From: Bacteroidota bacterium | GTDB taxonomy: Bacteria > Bacteroidota > Bacteroidia > SXHM01 | Direction of reading: 5' to 3' | Length of the DNA stretch: 64,000 bases | NCBI GenBank assembly: GCA_947479755.1 | Contig: CANKAM010000004.1 | Span: forward strand, 1-64,000 | Part shown: one piece after another, positions 24,884 through 34,568 of the stretch | Layout: every line of letters starts with the position of its first letter | Position numbering within the stretch: the stretch's first letter is position 1 | Made by a program: the position numbers and the translations under genes | Notes under the pieces: generated by a model | Database searches by the model: none | Told to the model about the DNA's origin: nothing | Seen by the model: the letters and a program-made list of their open reading frames with translations, nothing else

Positions 24884-27800
24884 CTACCTAATCAACGTCA
24901 CGTTCCCTGCAATCCTATTCTGCTTGCCGGCTTCGTCACGGAAGTAGATGGTATAGACATACACATCCTGCATGGCTTCCTTCACGCCTTTGGGTGATAT
25001 CCCGTCCCAGCCCTGAAAGACATCGTTGGTATAGAACATGAGTACGCCCCAGCGGTTATACACCCTCAGTTCGTATTCATAGATGTCAGAGCCTTTGGGC
25101 ATCCAGATGTCGTTGATGCCATCATCATCGGGTGTAAATGCACTCGGTACCCAGATGGTAGGGAAAGGATTGATGATAACGCGGTGGAAGGCATCGGAAA
25201 AGCAACCGTAATCGTTCTCCACGTGCAGGTAAACGTAATAGGTTCCTGTATCGCGGTAGGTGTGTATAGGCGAACTGATGCTGGAGGAGTCACCATCACC
25301 GAAGGTCCACTCCCAGATGCTTGCGCCTACCGAAAGGTCGGTGAATTTTATATCCGGTGCAATGATAGGTGTTATCTCGGGGTCAAGGCTGAAGTCCGCT
25401 ATCGGAACGGGACGTGAGATAATATAGTCTAGTATCTCAAACGTATCGCGGCATCCTTTATTGGAGATGGCAATCAGGGAGATATCATACGTTCCGGGCA
25501 CATCATATACTATCAACGGGTTGGGCAGCGAAGAAGTTTCCACCACTCCGAAGCTCCATTGATACTGTGTTACAGTTCCCGATTCAATAGTAGTGGCATT
25601 ATCAAACTGTACCGGCAGCGGCACACAGCCTGTGGTGTCTTCAGAAGAGAATAAGGCAACGGGCAAAGGGTTAACCGTAACCGTAACAGTGGCAAGTCCT
25701 GCGGGCGTTCCGCATCCATCGGTAACGGTAAGGGTATACGTTGTGGTGGTATCAGGTGAAACGGTGTGCGGACCGGTAGTGGCCGGCAGCCCGTTGTCCC
25801 ACGTGTAGGTCAGATTGTTATCGCCACCCGTGGCAGAGGATGTAACCTGTCCGCTTTCATTCAGACAAATCTCAAACGAAGGTGAAATGGTAACCGAAAT
25901 AGCAGGGCGAACCAACACCTGCACCGTATCAGGTCCGGCAACGCAGTTGTTGGCATCGCGCACCGTAACATAGTAATTGGTATTCTGGTTAGGACCTACG
26001 GTTTGCGAGTTTCCTACAAATCCGTTGTTCCAGGTAAACGTGTAGGGCTGCACTCCGCCTATTGCATTGGCAGTAATAGTAGTGTTGCTTCCCAAACAAA
26101 TCGTTGTAGGCTGCGAAGCCGCCATCTGCAACTGTGTAGGCTGCGCCAATACCACACTCGCGTTGGCGATACAGCCATTAATGTCTATCACAGACACGGT
26201 GTTGTTTCCGGCAATCAGGTTAAAGTCCGTTGCCTGATTACCCCCCGAAGACCAGGAGTACGAATAAGGCGGAAAACCGCCCAGCGCCTGCACGGTAGCC
26301 TCTCCGTCACTTCCGCCAAAGCAGTTTACATCTACCGATGAAATAACCGAAGCGGTCAATACATCAGGTTCAATAACAGTGTGCGCTAATTGCACAGAAC
26401 AAGCGTTGCCGTCTGTAATGGTAACCGTATAATTTCCTGCGGCAAGGCCGGTGGCGGTGGCGTTTGTTTGTCCGTTGCTCCAGGCATAGGTAAAGGTGTT
26501 GGTTCCTCCCTGTGCCACTACTGTTGCAGTGGCATCGCTGCCCCCGTTGCAGCTAACCATGGTAAAGGTTTGCATACTCGCAAGAATGGTATCAGGCTCT
26601 GTAAGCGTGATACTGCCGGTGGCAACGCAGCCATTGGCATCGTTCACCGTTACATCGTAAAAGTCGGCAACCAAGTTGGATGCGGTGGTGGTGATTTGCC
26701 CGTCAGCCCACAGGTAGGTATATCCCGGAGTTCCGCCAGCGGCAAGCACCGTTGCAAACCCGTCAGTACCACCGTAACAATTTATATTGGCAAAGGCGTT
26801 GATCACTGCGGTAAGCTGCGCAGGCTGTGCAATAGTTACGGAAGTAACTGCCGTGCAGTTGTTGTTGTCGGTAACCGTTACCGAGTAGCTGTTGGCGCCC
26901 AATAATACCGCGGTGGCGTTGGTTTCTCCGTTACTCCACAGATAAAGATAGGGAGCGGTAGCTCCGGCAGCCGTAACGGTGGCCGAGCCATCGCTGCCGC
27001 CAAAGCAGGTAGTAAGTGTTTGTGCCGTGATGTTGGCAGTAAGTTCGGTGGGTTCGGTAATGGTAATGTCGTCAGTGGCAGTGCAGCCGTTGTCGTCCGT
27101 AACCGTAACAACGTGATTGCCTGCATCCAGAAACTGTGCAAAGTCGCCTGTCTCGGTATTGTCCCACACGTAGGTGTAGGGCGAGCTTCCGCCCAGAGCA
27201 GCAGCATTGGCTGTTCCGTCACTGCCTCCGAAACAAAGTGTTGGCGTAGAAGCCGTAACCGATACACTTATAGCAGGCGGCTCACTCATAGAATAAGATG
27301 TGTCGGCCGTACAACCGTCATCATCGGTAACAGTAACGGTGTAGGTTCCCGCTGCCAGCCCAGTTGCAGGGTTAGTGGTTTGTCCGTTGTCCCACAAATA
27401 GCTGAACGTAGGAGAACCGTTAACAACGGCAACGGTAATCGTGCCATCGGCACCACCGTTGCAGCTGGCATCAACGGCTGAAGTAAGCGTAAAGGTTATC
27501 TTCGGAGGCTCGGTAACGGTAGCATCCACCGTTGCAATGCAACCCGTTCCTGATTGCGCAGTAAAGGTGTATAAGCCGGCCACTAAGCCCGTAAAGTCTG
27601 GCGATACCTGAAAGTTTACACCGTCAATGGAATACGTGTAGGGCGTTGTGCCGCCTGCGGCAGCAACACTCACCGCGCCATCGTTACCGCCATAGCACGT
27701 TACATCGGTAACAAGGGTAAGGTCAACAGTGGTGGTTTGTATGGCAGCCGTGTAGAAAGGGTTGCTCGTCATGGTAACGGCACCGATAGGTGTTCCGTTC

Positions 27801-28414
27801 CAGGCTGCATTACCCTGTGCGTTAACGTAACTGCCTTCAAACTTGTGGTACGAAAGCAATCCTGTTTGTGTAGTAGGTGAAGGCAGGTTGTTCATGTTCG
27901 CCTGTATCTCGGCCTGCGTGCGGGCTACGTTCCAGATACGCACTTCGTCAATGTAGCCAACAAACTGCTCGCACTCGCAATCATCGCGGTTAGCGATAGA
28001 GGTTTCCCAATCGTTCTGGAAGAGGTTGCCTGTTGCGTTGGTAGTGCCGGTAAGACAACCGTTAACGTAATACTTTAGTGTAGCCCCATCATAAACAGCC
28101 GCCAGATGATAGGGTGTATTGTCAACCAGCGCATAGCTGTTTACCACATTGGCGTAGCCATTGGTAGTGGTCATTTCAAAGCCACCGGCACGCAAGAGGT
28201 AGTTTAAGTCGTTAGGACTTGCATGCTTTGAAACAATGTTCACACTGGGGCCCGTGCGGGTTACCAGTGCCTCAACGGTGATCCTATTTCCGGGTACATC
28301 TAAATCACCAATCTCAACGTGGCGGATAGCGCCAGCCGTGGTGTTAAGCCAGTTCTGAGAAAAGCCCGTAAAGGCAAACAAAACCGAAATAAAGAGGAGA
28401 CAAATTCTATTCAA
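24884..28414 (-). CDS. LamG/SprB-repeat adhesin with gliding-motility-type C-terminal (type B T9SS) domain
   Basis: A very large exported protein (1176 residues). The start is taken as the TTG giving MNRICLLFISVLFAFTGFSQ, a clean signal peptide; the frame continues 16 codons upstream to another TTG with no ATG. Residues about 40-190 form a LamG/concanavalin-like domain (VEALVTRTGPS to GYIDEVRIWNVARTQAEIQ). Seven SprB repeats follow, each with a C-[YFN]-GG-x-D-[GA] signature at about 75-residue spacing, then two related beta-sandwich units and two PKD domains (WTFGDGDSS). The C-terminal 90 residues are the gliding-type sorting domain (WVPSAFTPDDDGINDIW, LRVYNRWG). Likely a surface adhesin carried by the type IX system. 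Confidence 0.87.
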   Translation of the reverse strand: MNRICLLFISVLFAFTGFSQNWLNTTAGAIRHVEIGDLDVPGNRITVEALVTRTGPSVNIVSKHASPNDLNYLLRAGGFEMTTTNGYANVVNSYALVDNTPYHLAAVYDGATLKYYVNGCLTGTTNATGNLFQNDWETSIANRDDCECEQFVGYIDEVRIWNVARTQAEIQANMNNLPSPTTQTGLLSYHKFEGSYVNAQGNAAWNGTPIGAVTMTSNPFYTAAIQTTTVDLTLVTDVTCYGGNDGAVSVAAAGGTTPYTYSIDGVNFQVSPDFTGLVAGLYTFTAQSGTGCIATVDATVTEPPKITFTLTSAVDASCNGGADGTITVAVVNGSPTFSYLWDNGQTTNPATGLAAGTYTVTVTDDDGCTADTSYSMSEPPAISVSVTASTPTLCFGGSDGTANAAALGGSSPYTYVWDNTETGDFAQFLDAGNHVVTVTDDNGCTATDDITITEPTELTANITAQTLTTCFGGSDGSATVTAAGATAPYLYLWSNGETNATAVLLGANSYSVTVTDNNNCTAVTSVTIAQPAQLTAVINAFANINCYGGTDGFATVLAAGGTPGYTYLWADGQITTTASNLVADFYDVTVNDANGCVATGSITLTEPDTILASMQTFTMVSCNGGSDATATVVAQGGTNTFTYAWSNGQTNATATGLAAGNYTVTITDGNACSVQLAHTVIEPDVLTASVISSVDVNCFGGSDGEATVQALGGFPPYSYSWSSGGNQATDFNLIAGNNTVSVIDINGCIANASVVLAQPTQLQMAASQPTTICLGSNTTITANAIGGVQPYTFTWNNGFVGNSQTVGPNQNTNYYVTVRDANNCVAGPDTVQVLVRPAISVTISPSFEICLNESGQVTSSATGGDNNLTYTWDNGLPATTGPHTVSPDTTTTYTLTVTDGCGTPAGLATVTVTVNPLPVALFSSEDTTGCVPLPVQFDNATTIESGTVTQYQWSFGVVETSSLPNPLIVYDVPGTYDISLIAISNKGCRDTFEILDYIISRPVPIADFSLDPEITPIIAPDIKFTDLSVGASIWEWTFGDGDSSSISSPIHTYRDTGTYYVYLHVENDYGCFSDAFHRVIINPFPTIWVPSAFTPDDDGINDIWMPKGSDIYEYELRVYNRWGVLMFYTNDVFQGWDGISPKGVKEAMQDVYVYTIYFRDEAGKQNRIAGNVTLIR

Positions 28415-28576
28415 TGGAAAGCAGCTGCAAAAAAAGCAGAGCAAATGTAAAGATAAAAGCAATAGAGTCTATTCGTCTTTTGTTAAGACGCAGTTAATTT
28501 ACATTTCACATAATTTAACAATAATACTCACGAAGGAGCGTTGTTATGATAGAAATACTCAGCACTTTTGCACGCG

Positions 28577-29239
28577 ATGATTAAATTGCAAAACATAAAC
28601 AAGAGCTACACCATGGGAGATAACAAACTCCATGTGTTGAAAGGGATTGATGTTCACATCCGCGAGGGAGAGCTGGTGTCCATCATGGGTTCATCCGGCA
28701 GCGGCAAATCAACGCTGCTCAACATTCTGGGCATCTTAGATAATTACGACAGTGGCGAATACCTGCTTAACAATACGCTTGTAAAAGACCTGAGTGAGAC
28801 AAAGGCAGCTATGTACCGCAATCAGTTTATCGGTTTTGTGTTTCAGTCGTTCAACTTGGTAAGTTTTAAAAACGCGATGGAGAATGTGGCCTTGCCGCTT
28901 TACTACAAAGGCGTGAGCCGCAAGAAGCGCAACTTAATGGCATTGGAATACCTCGACAAAATGGGACTGCGCAACTGGGCCGAGCACATGCCCAACGAGC
29001 TGAGTGGCGGACAGAAGCAACGGGTTGCCATTGCCCGCGCTTTGATTTCCCAACCCAAAGTTATCCTTGCCGATGAACCAACCGGGGCACTCGACTCGGT
29101 GACGTCTTTGGAAGTGATGAACATACTGAAGGAGGTAAACCAGCAAGGGATTACAGTAATCATTGTTACGCACGAGAAAGATATTTCGGAGATGACACAG
29201 CGGGTGATACGCTTACGCGATGGGGTTATTGAGAACTAA
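28577..29239 (+). CDS. MacB/LolD-type ABC transporter ATP-binding protein
   Basis: A 220-residue ATPase that powers the two FtsX-type permeases encoded next. Walker A is GSSGSGKST at about 38-46, the Q-loop VFQSFNLV follows near 85, the signature LSGGQKQR lies near 143, Walker B is VILADEPTGALDS, and the switch His is in IIVTHE. ATG at 28577 is preferred to the TTG three codons earlier because MIKLQNINKSY is the usual family start. The operon is ATPase, permease (20 bp), permease (7 bp), adaptor; divergent from the SprB-repeat gene. Confidence 0.93.
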   Translation: MIKLQNINKSYTMGDNKLHVLKGIDVHIREGELVSIMGSSGSGKSTLLNILGILDNYDSGEYLLNNTLVKDLSETKAAMYRNQFIGFVFQSFNLVSFKNAMENVALPLYYKGVSRKKRNLMALEYLDKMGLRNWAEHMPNELSGGQKQRVAIARALISQPKVILADEPTGALDSVTSLEVMNILKEVNQQGITVIIVTHEKDISEMTQRVIRLRDGVIEN

Positions 29240-29259
29240 TACACGAACACACCAACACA

Positions 29260-30492
29260 TTGTTTGACTTAGACAAATGGGAAGAAATACTTAGTTCCAT
29301 CGGCAAGAACAAGCTGAGGACCTTTCTCACGGCCTTCAGTGTGTTCTGGGGAATCTTCATGCTCATTATTTTGCTCGGTGCAGGCAATGGATTAGAGAAC
29401 GGTCTGAAGAATGAGTTCAGTAATGATGCCATCAACACCATCTGGGTCTATAGCGGGATGACAAGTATGGCGCACAACGGCATGAAACCCGGTCGCCACA
29501 TTCAATTTACCAATACCGACATTGAAGAAATAAAACGCACGGTGCCGGGAGTGGTGCACATTTCAACGCAGACCAACATCTATGGCCAAACGCAGGTAAA
29601 CTACAAGAACGAGCAAGGTTCTTTTGAAATACGGGCCTCCTACCCCGGCCACCGCCACATCGAAAAGCTCGAAATACTGGAAGGACGGTTTATCAACGAG
29701 GCCGACATCATGGGATTCAGAAAAGTAACAATTCTGAGCATAAGTGTCAAGAATGCATTGTTCAAAGAAGAAGACGCCATCGGGAAATACATCCGCATCA
29801 ATAACATTCCCGTAAAGGTGGTAGGCGTATTTGACGACAGCGGAGGCGAGAAAGGAAGGCAGCAGATCTATCTCCCGGTCACAACGGCTCAAAAGGTGTT
29901 CAGCATGCAAAACCGCATCGACAATTTTATGATGACCATCAACACCACTTCCTTAGAAGAGAGCAACGCAATAACAGAGAAGATAAGGGCAAAGGTTGCT
30001 GAGCGCCACAACTTCGCCATCGAAGACCAGAACGCTGTATTTATCTCCAACAAAATTAAAGAGTTGAAAAAGTTCACCAACATTTTTGACGGAGTCAATA
30101 TATTCATCTGGATCATTGGCATAGGAACCATCATTGCAGGTATTGTGGGCGTTAGCAATATCATGACCATCGTGGTAAAAGAGCGCACCAAAGAAATAGG
30201 AATCAGAAAAGCGCTGGGCGCAACGCCCTTCTCAGTGGTGAGTTTAATTGTGCAGGAAGCAATAATCATTACCTCCGTGGCGGGTTACTTTGGATTAGTT
30301 GCCGGGGTGGGCTTGTTGGAAGCGGTGGCAAAAAACATACCTCCAACACAGTTCTTCGACAGGCCGGAAGTAGATATAATGATTGCAGTATATGCAACGA
30401 TTTTACTGGTTGTGGCAGGAACGCTTGCGGGAATATTTCCGGCAATGAAGGCCGCACAGATTAAGCCGGTTGTAGCACTTCGTGACGAATAG
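29260..30492 (+). CDS. MacB-like ABC transporter permease 1
   Basis: A 410-residue membrane protein: one N-terminal membrane helix (FLTAFSVFWGIFMLIILLGAG), a large periplasmic MacB_PCD region (about 45-270), and three C-terminal FtsX helices (about 280-400). The coupling-type motif KERTKEIGIRKALGATPFSV near 310 is present. The start is a TTG: translation from it gives MFDLDKW, identical to the ATG start of the paralogous gene that follows, which is good evidence for TTG. Imperfect aacacacc units lie directly before the start. Expected to form a heterodimer with permease 2 and couple to the MFP adaptor. Confidence 0.9.
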   Translation: MFDLDKWEEILSSIGKNKLRTFLTAFSVFWGIFMLIILLGAGNGLENGLKNEFSNDAINTIWVYSGMTSMAHNGMKPGRHIQFTNTDIEEIKRTVPGVVHISTQTNIYGQTQVNYKNEQGSFEIRASYPGHRHIEKLEILEGRFINEADIMGFRKVTILSISVKNALFKEEDAIGKYIRINNIPVKVVGVFDDSGGEKGRQQIYLPVTTAQKVFSMQNRIDNFMMTINTTSLEESNAITEKIRAKVAERHNFAIEDQNAVFISNKIKELKKFTNIFDGVNIFIWIIGIGTIIAGIVGVSNIMTIVVKERTKEIGIRKALGATPFSVVSLIVQEAIIITSVAGYFGLVAGVGLLEAVAKNIPPTQFFDRPEVDIMIAVYATILLVVAGTLAGIFPAMKAAQIKPVVALRDE

Positions 30493-30499
30493 ATAAGAT

Positions 30500-31762
30500 A
30501 TGTTTGACCTCGACAAATGGCATGAAATTTATCTGACGCTTAGCCGTAACAAGCTGCGTACGTTCCTCACTGCCCTTGGTGTGTCGTGGGGAATCTTCAT
30601 GCTCATCATTATGCTGGGAGCAGGCAAAGGACTTGAAAACGGTGTGATGCAGGGCTTCGGTGACTTTGCAACCAACAGCATGTATGTGTGGACCGACAAC
30701 ACAACCGTATCTTACAAAGGCTTGCCTGCGGGAAGGAATTTCAACCTCAATAACGGTGACATCGATCTTCTCAAACGCAACGTCCCCGAGATTGAAACAC
30801 TCGCACCGCGCAACCAGCTCAACGGCTACAGCGAGGGAAACAACGTAACGTATAACAACAAGGCAGGCACATTTGAGGTGTTTGGTGATTACCCCGACAT
30901 GATGAAGATACAACCTAAGAAACTGATGCAGGGGCGTTTCCTCAACGACAAAGATTTAAAGGACAGCCGCAAGGTTGCTGTCATCGGCAAACGGGTGTAC
31001 GATGTTTTATTTGCCAAAGACGAAAACCCGATTGAGAAGTACATACTCATAAACGGGGTTTATTTTCAGGTGGTGGGCTTATATAACACTGCAGGAACAT
31101 CCAACATGAATGCAAGAGAAACCGAAGAGATTTTTATCCCCTTCAGTACGTTCCAGAACGCCTTCCATTATGGCAACATAGTGGGATGGTTTGCCATCAC
31201 AGCCAAACCGGAATACAAAGCCTCGATGATTGAGGAGAAGATAAAAAATGTTCTTAAAAAAAGCCACCAGGTTGCACCCGATGACGACCGTGCTTTTGGC
31301 TCCTTCAATGCAGAAAAAGAATTCGGACAAATGATTGGTGTATTCAGCGGCATCAGATGGCTCACCGTTTTTGTAGGCGGTGCAACACTGCTCGCAGGTG
31401 TTATCGGCATCAGCAACATCATGTTGATTATTATAAAAGAACGCACCAAGGAAATCGGCATTAAGCGCGCCATCGGTGCAACACCTGCAAATATTATGGT
31501 TCAGGTAATATTAGAGTCTGTAATACTCACTTTTGTTGCCGGATACTTTGGATTAGTAGCAGGCGTTGGTTTGCTTGAATTAGTTGCCTGGGGATTAGTA
31601 GAATTTGAGGTAGAAGCTGAAATGTTCAGCAACCCCACCGTTGATTTAGGTGTGGCACTAAAAGCATTAGCAGCATTAGTAGTAGCAGGAATTACAGCAG
31701 GTTTAATACCTGCTTACAGAACAACAAAAATAAAACCGGTAGAAGCATTAAGAGCGGAGTAA
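30500..31762 (+). CDS. MacB-like ABC transporter permease 2
   Basis: A 420-residue paralogue of the preceding permease with the same order: membrane helix at about 18-40, periplasmic domain, FtsX helices at 290-415, and IKERTKEIGIKRAIGATPAN near 315. The shared N-terminus MFDLDKW and the near-matching opening show a tandem duplication followed by divergence of the periplasmic part. Lies 7 bp behind permease 1. Substrate unknown; MacAB-type exporters carry antibiotics, peptides, lipids or siderophores. Confidence 0.9.
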   Translation: MFDLDKWHEIYLTLSRNKLRTFLTALGVSWGIFMLIIMLGAGKGLENGVMQGFGDFATNSMYVWTDNTTVSYKGLPAGRNFNLNNGDIDLLKRNVPEIETLAPRNQLNGYSEGNNVTYNNKAGTFEVFGDYPDMMKIQPKKLMQGRFLNDKDLKDSRKVAVIGKRVYDVLFAKDENPIEKYILINGVYFQVVGLYNTAGTSNMNARETEEIFIPFSTFQNAFHYGNIVGWFAITAKPEYKASMIEEKIKNVLKKSHQVAPDDDRAFGSFNAEKEFGQMIGVFSGIRWLTVFVGGATLLAGVIGISNIMLIIIKERTKEIGIKRAIGATPANIMVQVILESVILTFVAGYFGLVAGVGLLELVAWGLVEFEVEAEMFSNPTVDLGVALKALAALVVAGITAGLIPAYRTTKIKPVEALRAE

Positions 31763-31875
31763 AAATAATTAGATAATTAGCTGATGAGATAATTAGCTAA
31801 TGTAAAATCAGAACAGAAATAAAAACAATTCAAATAATCAGCTAATTCGCTAATCAGCTAATCAACAAATCAAAC
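31763..31875. repeat. aattagctaatta degenerate tandem repeats
   Basis: The 115-bp gap between permease 2 and the adaptor is filled by imperfect units such as ataattagctgatgag, aattagctaatg, aatcagctaattcg and ctaatcagctaatc, in two clusters, ending three bases before the adaptor start. Confidence 0.65.
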
Positions 31876-31877
31876 TT

Positions 31878-32984
31878 ATGAAAATCGCAATCAGAATTAT
31901 TGTCTTACTTATTATCCTTGGAATTTTTGGAGGAACGCTTTATTACCTCTACTCCAAAAACGAGGAGAAGCCTGTAGTCTTCACCACTCAAAAAGCGTTT
32001 GTCACCAACATCGTAATGAAAACAGTTGCCACAGGCTCTGTTGTTCCGCGCAGAGAGATTGATGTAAAATCAAGAGTATCGGGAATTATAGACGAGCTTT
32101 ATGTGGAAGCAGGCAAGAAAGTAAACAAAGGTGATGTTCTTGCTAAAGTTAAAATCATCCCCGACATGGTTCGCCTCAATGAAGCGGAGAGCCGTGTCAG
32201 TCGCGCGAAGATTACGTTGGAAGATGCACAAACAGCCTACAACCGCCAGAAACAATTACTGGATCAGAAGGTAATTGCAGAGAGTGAATTTATGCCTTTA
32301 AAACTGGCACTTAACAATGCCAATGAAGAAGTGAACACAGCAGAAAATAATCTTGCGCTGATTAAAGAAGGTGCATCAAAAAAGTCAGGTGAAGTTTCCA
32401 ATACTATGATTCGTGCAACCGTTACAGGCACCGTTTTGATTGTGCCGGTAAAAGTGGGAAGCTCCGTAATTGAAAGCAACACGTTTAATGAAGGAACAAC
32501 TATTGCCACTGTTGCTGATTTAGGTGAAATGATTTTTCAGGGAAAGGTGGATGAATCAGAAGTAGGAAAGATAAAACCCGGAATGGAAATGCTATTGAAC
32601 ATCGGAGCAATTGAAAAGGAAACATTTAAAGCAAAGCTAGAATTTATTGCACCGAAAGGTGTTGAAGACAAAGGCGCTATTAAGTTTGAAATCAAGGCAG
32701 CTATCTCATTGAAAGACTCTGTATTCATCCGCTCGGGCTACAGTGCCAGTGCAGACATTGTATTGGATAAGCGCGACAGCGTTCTTGCTATTCCCGAAGG
32801 GTTGATTACTTTTTCAAAAGACTCTGCATTTGTGGAAGTGGAAACTGCCCCGCAAACATTTGAAAAACGCTATATCAAAACCGGTTTATCAGACGGAATA
32901 AACATTGAAGTAATTTCAGGAATTGACAGCATGGTTAAACTGAAACAGCCTTTAGCCTTGGAAAACCAAATGATGCCGGATTAA
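31878..32984 (+). CDS. membrane fusion (HlyD/MacA-type) adaptor protein
   Basis: A 368-residue periplasmic adaptor with one N-terminal membrane anchor (IAIRIIVLLIILGIFGG). It has the split barrel-sandwich (VKSRVSGIIDELYVEAGKKV and TVTGTVLIVPVKVGSSV) around an alpha-helical hairpin (residues about 95-165, NEAESRVSRAKITLEDAQ), then beta-barrel and membrane-proximal domains. It completes the ATPase-permease-permease-adaptor exporter. The outer-membrane channel (TolC type) is not encoded here. Confidence 0.92.
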   Translation: MKIAIRIIVLLIILGIFGGTLYYLYSKNEEKPVVFTTQKAFVTNIVMKTVATGSVVPRREIDVKSRVSGIIDELYVEAGKKVNKGDVLAKVKIIPDMVRLNEAESRVSRAKITLEDAQTAYNRQKQLLDQKVIAESEFMPLKLALNNANEEVNTAENNLALIKEGASKKSGEVSNTMIRATVTGTVLIVPVKVGSSVIESNTFNEGTTIATVADLGEMIFQGKVDESEVGKIKPGMEMLLNIGAIEKETFKAKLEFIAPKGVEDKGAIKFEIKAAISLKDSVFIRSGYSASADIVLDKRDSVLAIPEGLITFSKDSAFVEVETAPQTFEKRYIKTGLSDGINIEVISGIDSMVKLKQPLALENQMMPD

Positions 32985-33013
32985 TATTCCGACAACCTAC
33001 TGTATTTAATACC

Positions 33014-33133
33014 CTAAAGAAACGAAACTAACGATAACACTGCAAGTGTTGAAATCAATGAAACTGCGGCTAAGAAAATAATCTTATCCATAATCGTCTG
33101 TGATCGTTCAAATTTATTTGGATAGCTTTTCAT
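33014..33133 (-). CDS. possible 39-residue single-span membrane peptide
   Basis: ATG-initiated frame in the 300-bp gap between the adaptor and the alpha/beta hydrolase, on the opposite strand. A charged N-terminus (MKSYPNKFERSQ) precedes one clear membrane helix (KIIFLAAVSLISTLAVLSL) ending at the stop. The amino-acid pattern is that of a small membrane protein, but there is no supporting homology that I recognise and no promoter was found. Confidence 0.35.
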   Translation of the reverse strand: MKSYPNKFERSQTIMDKIIFLAAVSLISTLAVLSLVSFL

Positions 33134-33284
33134 ACCAATCGGATTTTAGTTCTTACAAAGAGAACGATTAAACAGCTTATTTATTATCTGCTGTTCAGGT
33201 TTTATTAACCGGCAATTGTTTATTACACAGCAGTAATTATCAATAATTGAAACAATTGTTATCTTGCGTAAAATTTCAATTAGC

Positions 33285-34556
33285 ATGAAAAAACTCTACG
33301 CCTTTTTTCTTTTACTGACTTTCAGTCAGCAACTATTCTCGCAATCACAACCAACACAACCAACCAGCGGACCGGGCGGCAGCGATTACACGCACAGCGA
33401 TGTAACGTTTTATAATTATGCTACCAACCCCGATGGCTTCTATCTTTTTGAGCCCTCCTCTCCTATTCCCGATTCTGCAAACGTAGTGGTGTTTCTGCAC
33501 GGACTATCATTGGTTAGTCCTCACTTGTATGGCGCATGGATTAATCATCTTGTAAAACATGGCAACATTGTTATTTATCCTAAATACCAGGATGCAGGAA
33601 GTGCAGTTCCCGCATCAGAATTTAATGCCAATGCAGTTACAGCAATTATCAATGCGCTAGACACACTCACGCATACAGGACATGTTAAACCTCGTCTTCA
33701 GAACTTTGCTGTGGGCGGACATTCTTATGGAGGCCTGATGACTGCCAACATGGGAATTCTTGCAGCTACATCTGGCTTTCCACAGCCTAAAGCATTGTTC
33801 TCCTGCCAGGGCTACACCGACAATACAACCGATACCCGCTTACCGAATTATGCTGTTATGCCTGCTGATGTAAATCTGTTAATCGTGGTTGGTGACAACG
33901 ATGCGATTGTTGGCACCACCTTCGGACATTTTCTGATGGACTCAACTGTGAACGTCCCTACTTCTCACAAGAATTTAATCACGCACCATTCCGATAATCA
34001 TGGGACTCCTACTATTGGCTCAACGCACTTTGAGCCCTGCAGCCGCGATGATGCTTACGATACGGGCGAAACTAATTTGTTTACCACTGTTTGCGGGTTA
34101 GGAACAAAAACCGATGCAGTAGATTATTTCTGTTACTGGAAATTATTTGACGCACTAATGGATTGCGCATTCTATGGCGAGAACTGCACTACTGCTTTTG
34201 GCGATACACCAGAACAACACGGCATGGGTGAATGGAGTGACGGGCAACCTCTTGTTGTCTTAACTGTTGAACCTTCTGAAGGAACAGGAATAGAAGATGA
34301 AAACAAAAACCGATTTAGCATTTATCCAAATCCTACTCAAGATGAGGTTTACATCAGTTTTGATTTAAACGAAAAAGAAGAAGTCTTGATTGATATTTTC
34401 AATGCACAAGGGCAATTGGTAAAATCAACACGCAAGAATTATGCAGCAGGAATGGTGAATGAAAAAATAAGTTTAGAAAACCTTGCCACAGGAATTTACA
34501 ACGTGCAAATTCAGTTGAACGAAAACAAATACGCGCAGAAAATTGTAGTTCGCTGA
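33285..34556 (+). CDS. secreted alpha/beta hydrolase with type A T9SS sorting domain
   Basis: A 423-residue exported protein. The start is ATG at 33285 (MKKLYAFFLLLTFSQQLFSQ, a signal peptide), not the earlier TTG. The hydrolase fold shows VVVFLHGLS (oxyanion region near 70), GGHSYGG with the nucleophilic Ser near 147, an Asp-containing VVGDNDAI strand near 210, and HSDNHGT, a candidate catalytic His. Residues about 340-423 are a YPNP-type sorting domain ending in QKIVVR. It is convergent with the PKD protein gene. An esterase/lipase-like function is the most that can be said. Confidence 0.85.
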   Translation: MKKLYAFFLLLTFSQQLFSQSQPTQPTSGPGGSDYTHSDVTFYNYATNPDGFYLFEPSSPIPDSANVVVFLHGLSLVSPHLYGAWINHLVKHGNIVIYPKYQDAGSAVPASEFNANAVTAIINALDTLTHTGHVKPRLQNFAVGGHSYGGLMTANMGILAATSGFPQPKALFSCQGYTDNTTDTRLPNYAVMPADVNLLIVVGDNDAIVGTTFGHFLMDSTVNVPTSHKNLITHHSDNHGTPTIGSTHFEPCSRDDAYDTGETNLFTTVCGLGTKTDAVDYFCYWKLFDALMDCAFYGENCTTAFGDTPEQHGMGEWSDGQPLVVLTVEPSEGTGIEDENKNRFSIYPNPTQDEVYISFDLNEKEEVLIDIFNAQGQLVKSTRKNYAAGMVNEKISLENLATGIYNVQIQLNENKYAQKIVVR

Positions 34557-34568
34557 TGCAACAGGCAA

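Noticed and set aside
25066-27481. Several open frames antisense to and overlapping the SprB-repeat gene
   Set aside because: Side products of repetitive coding sequence. The 24884 frame has signal peptide, domains and sorting signal.
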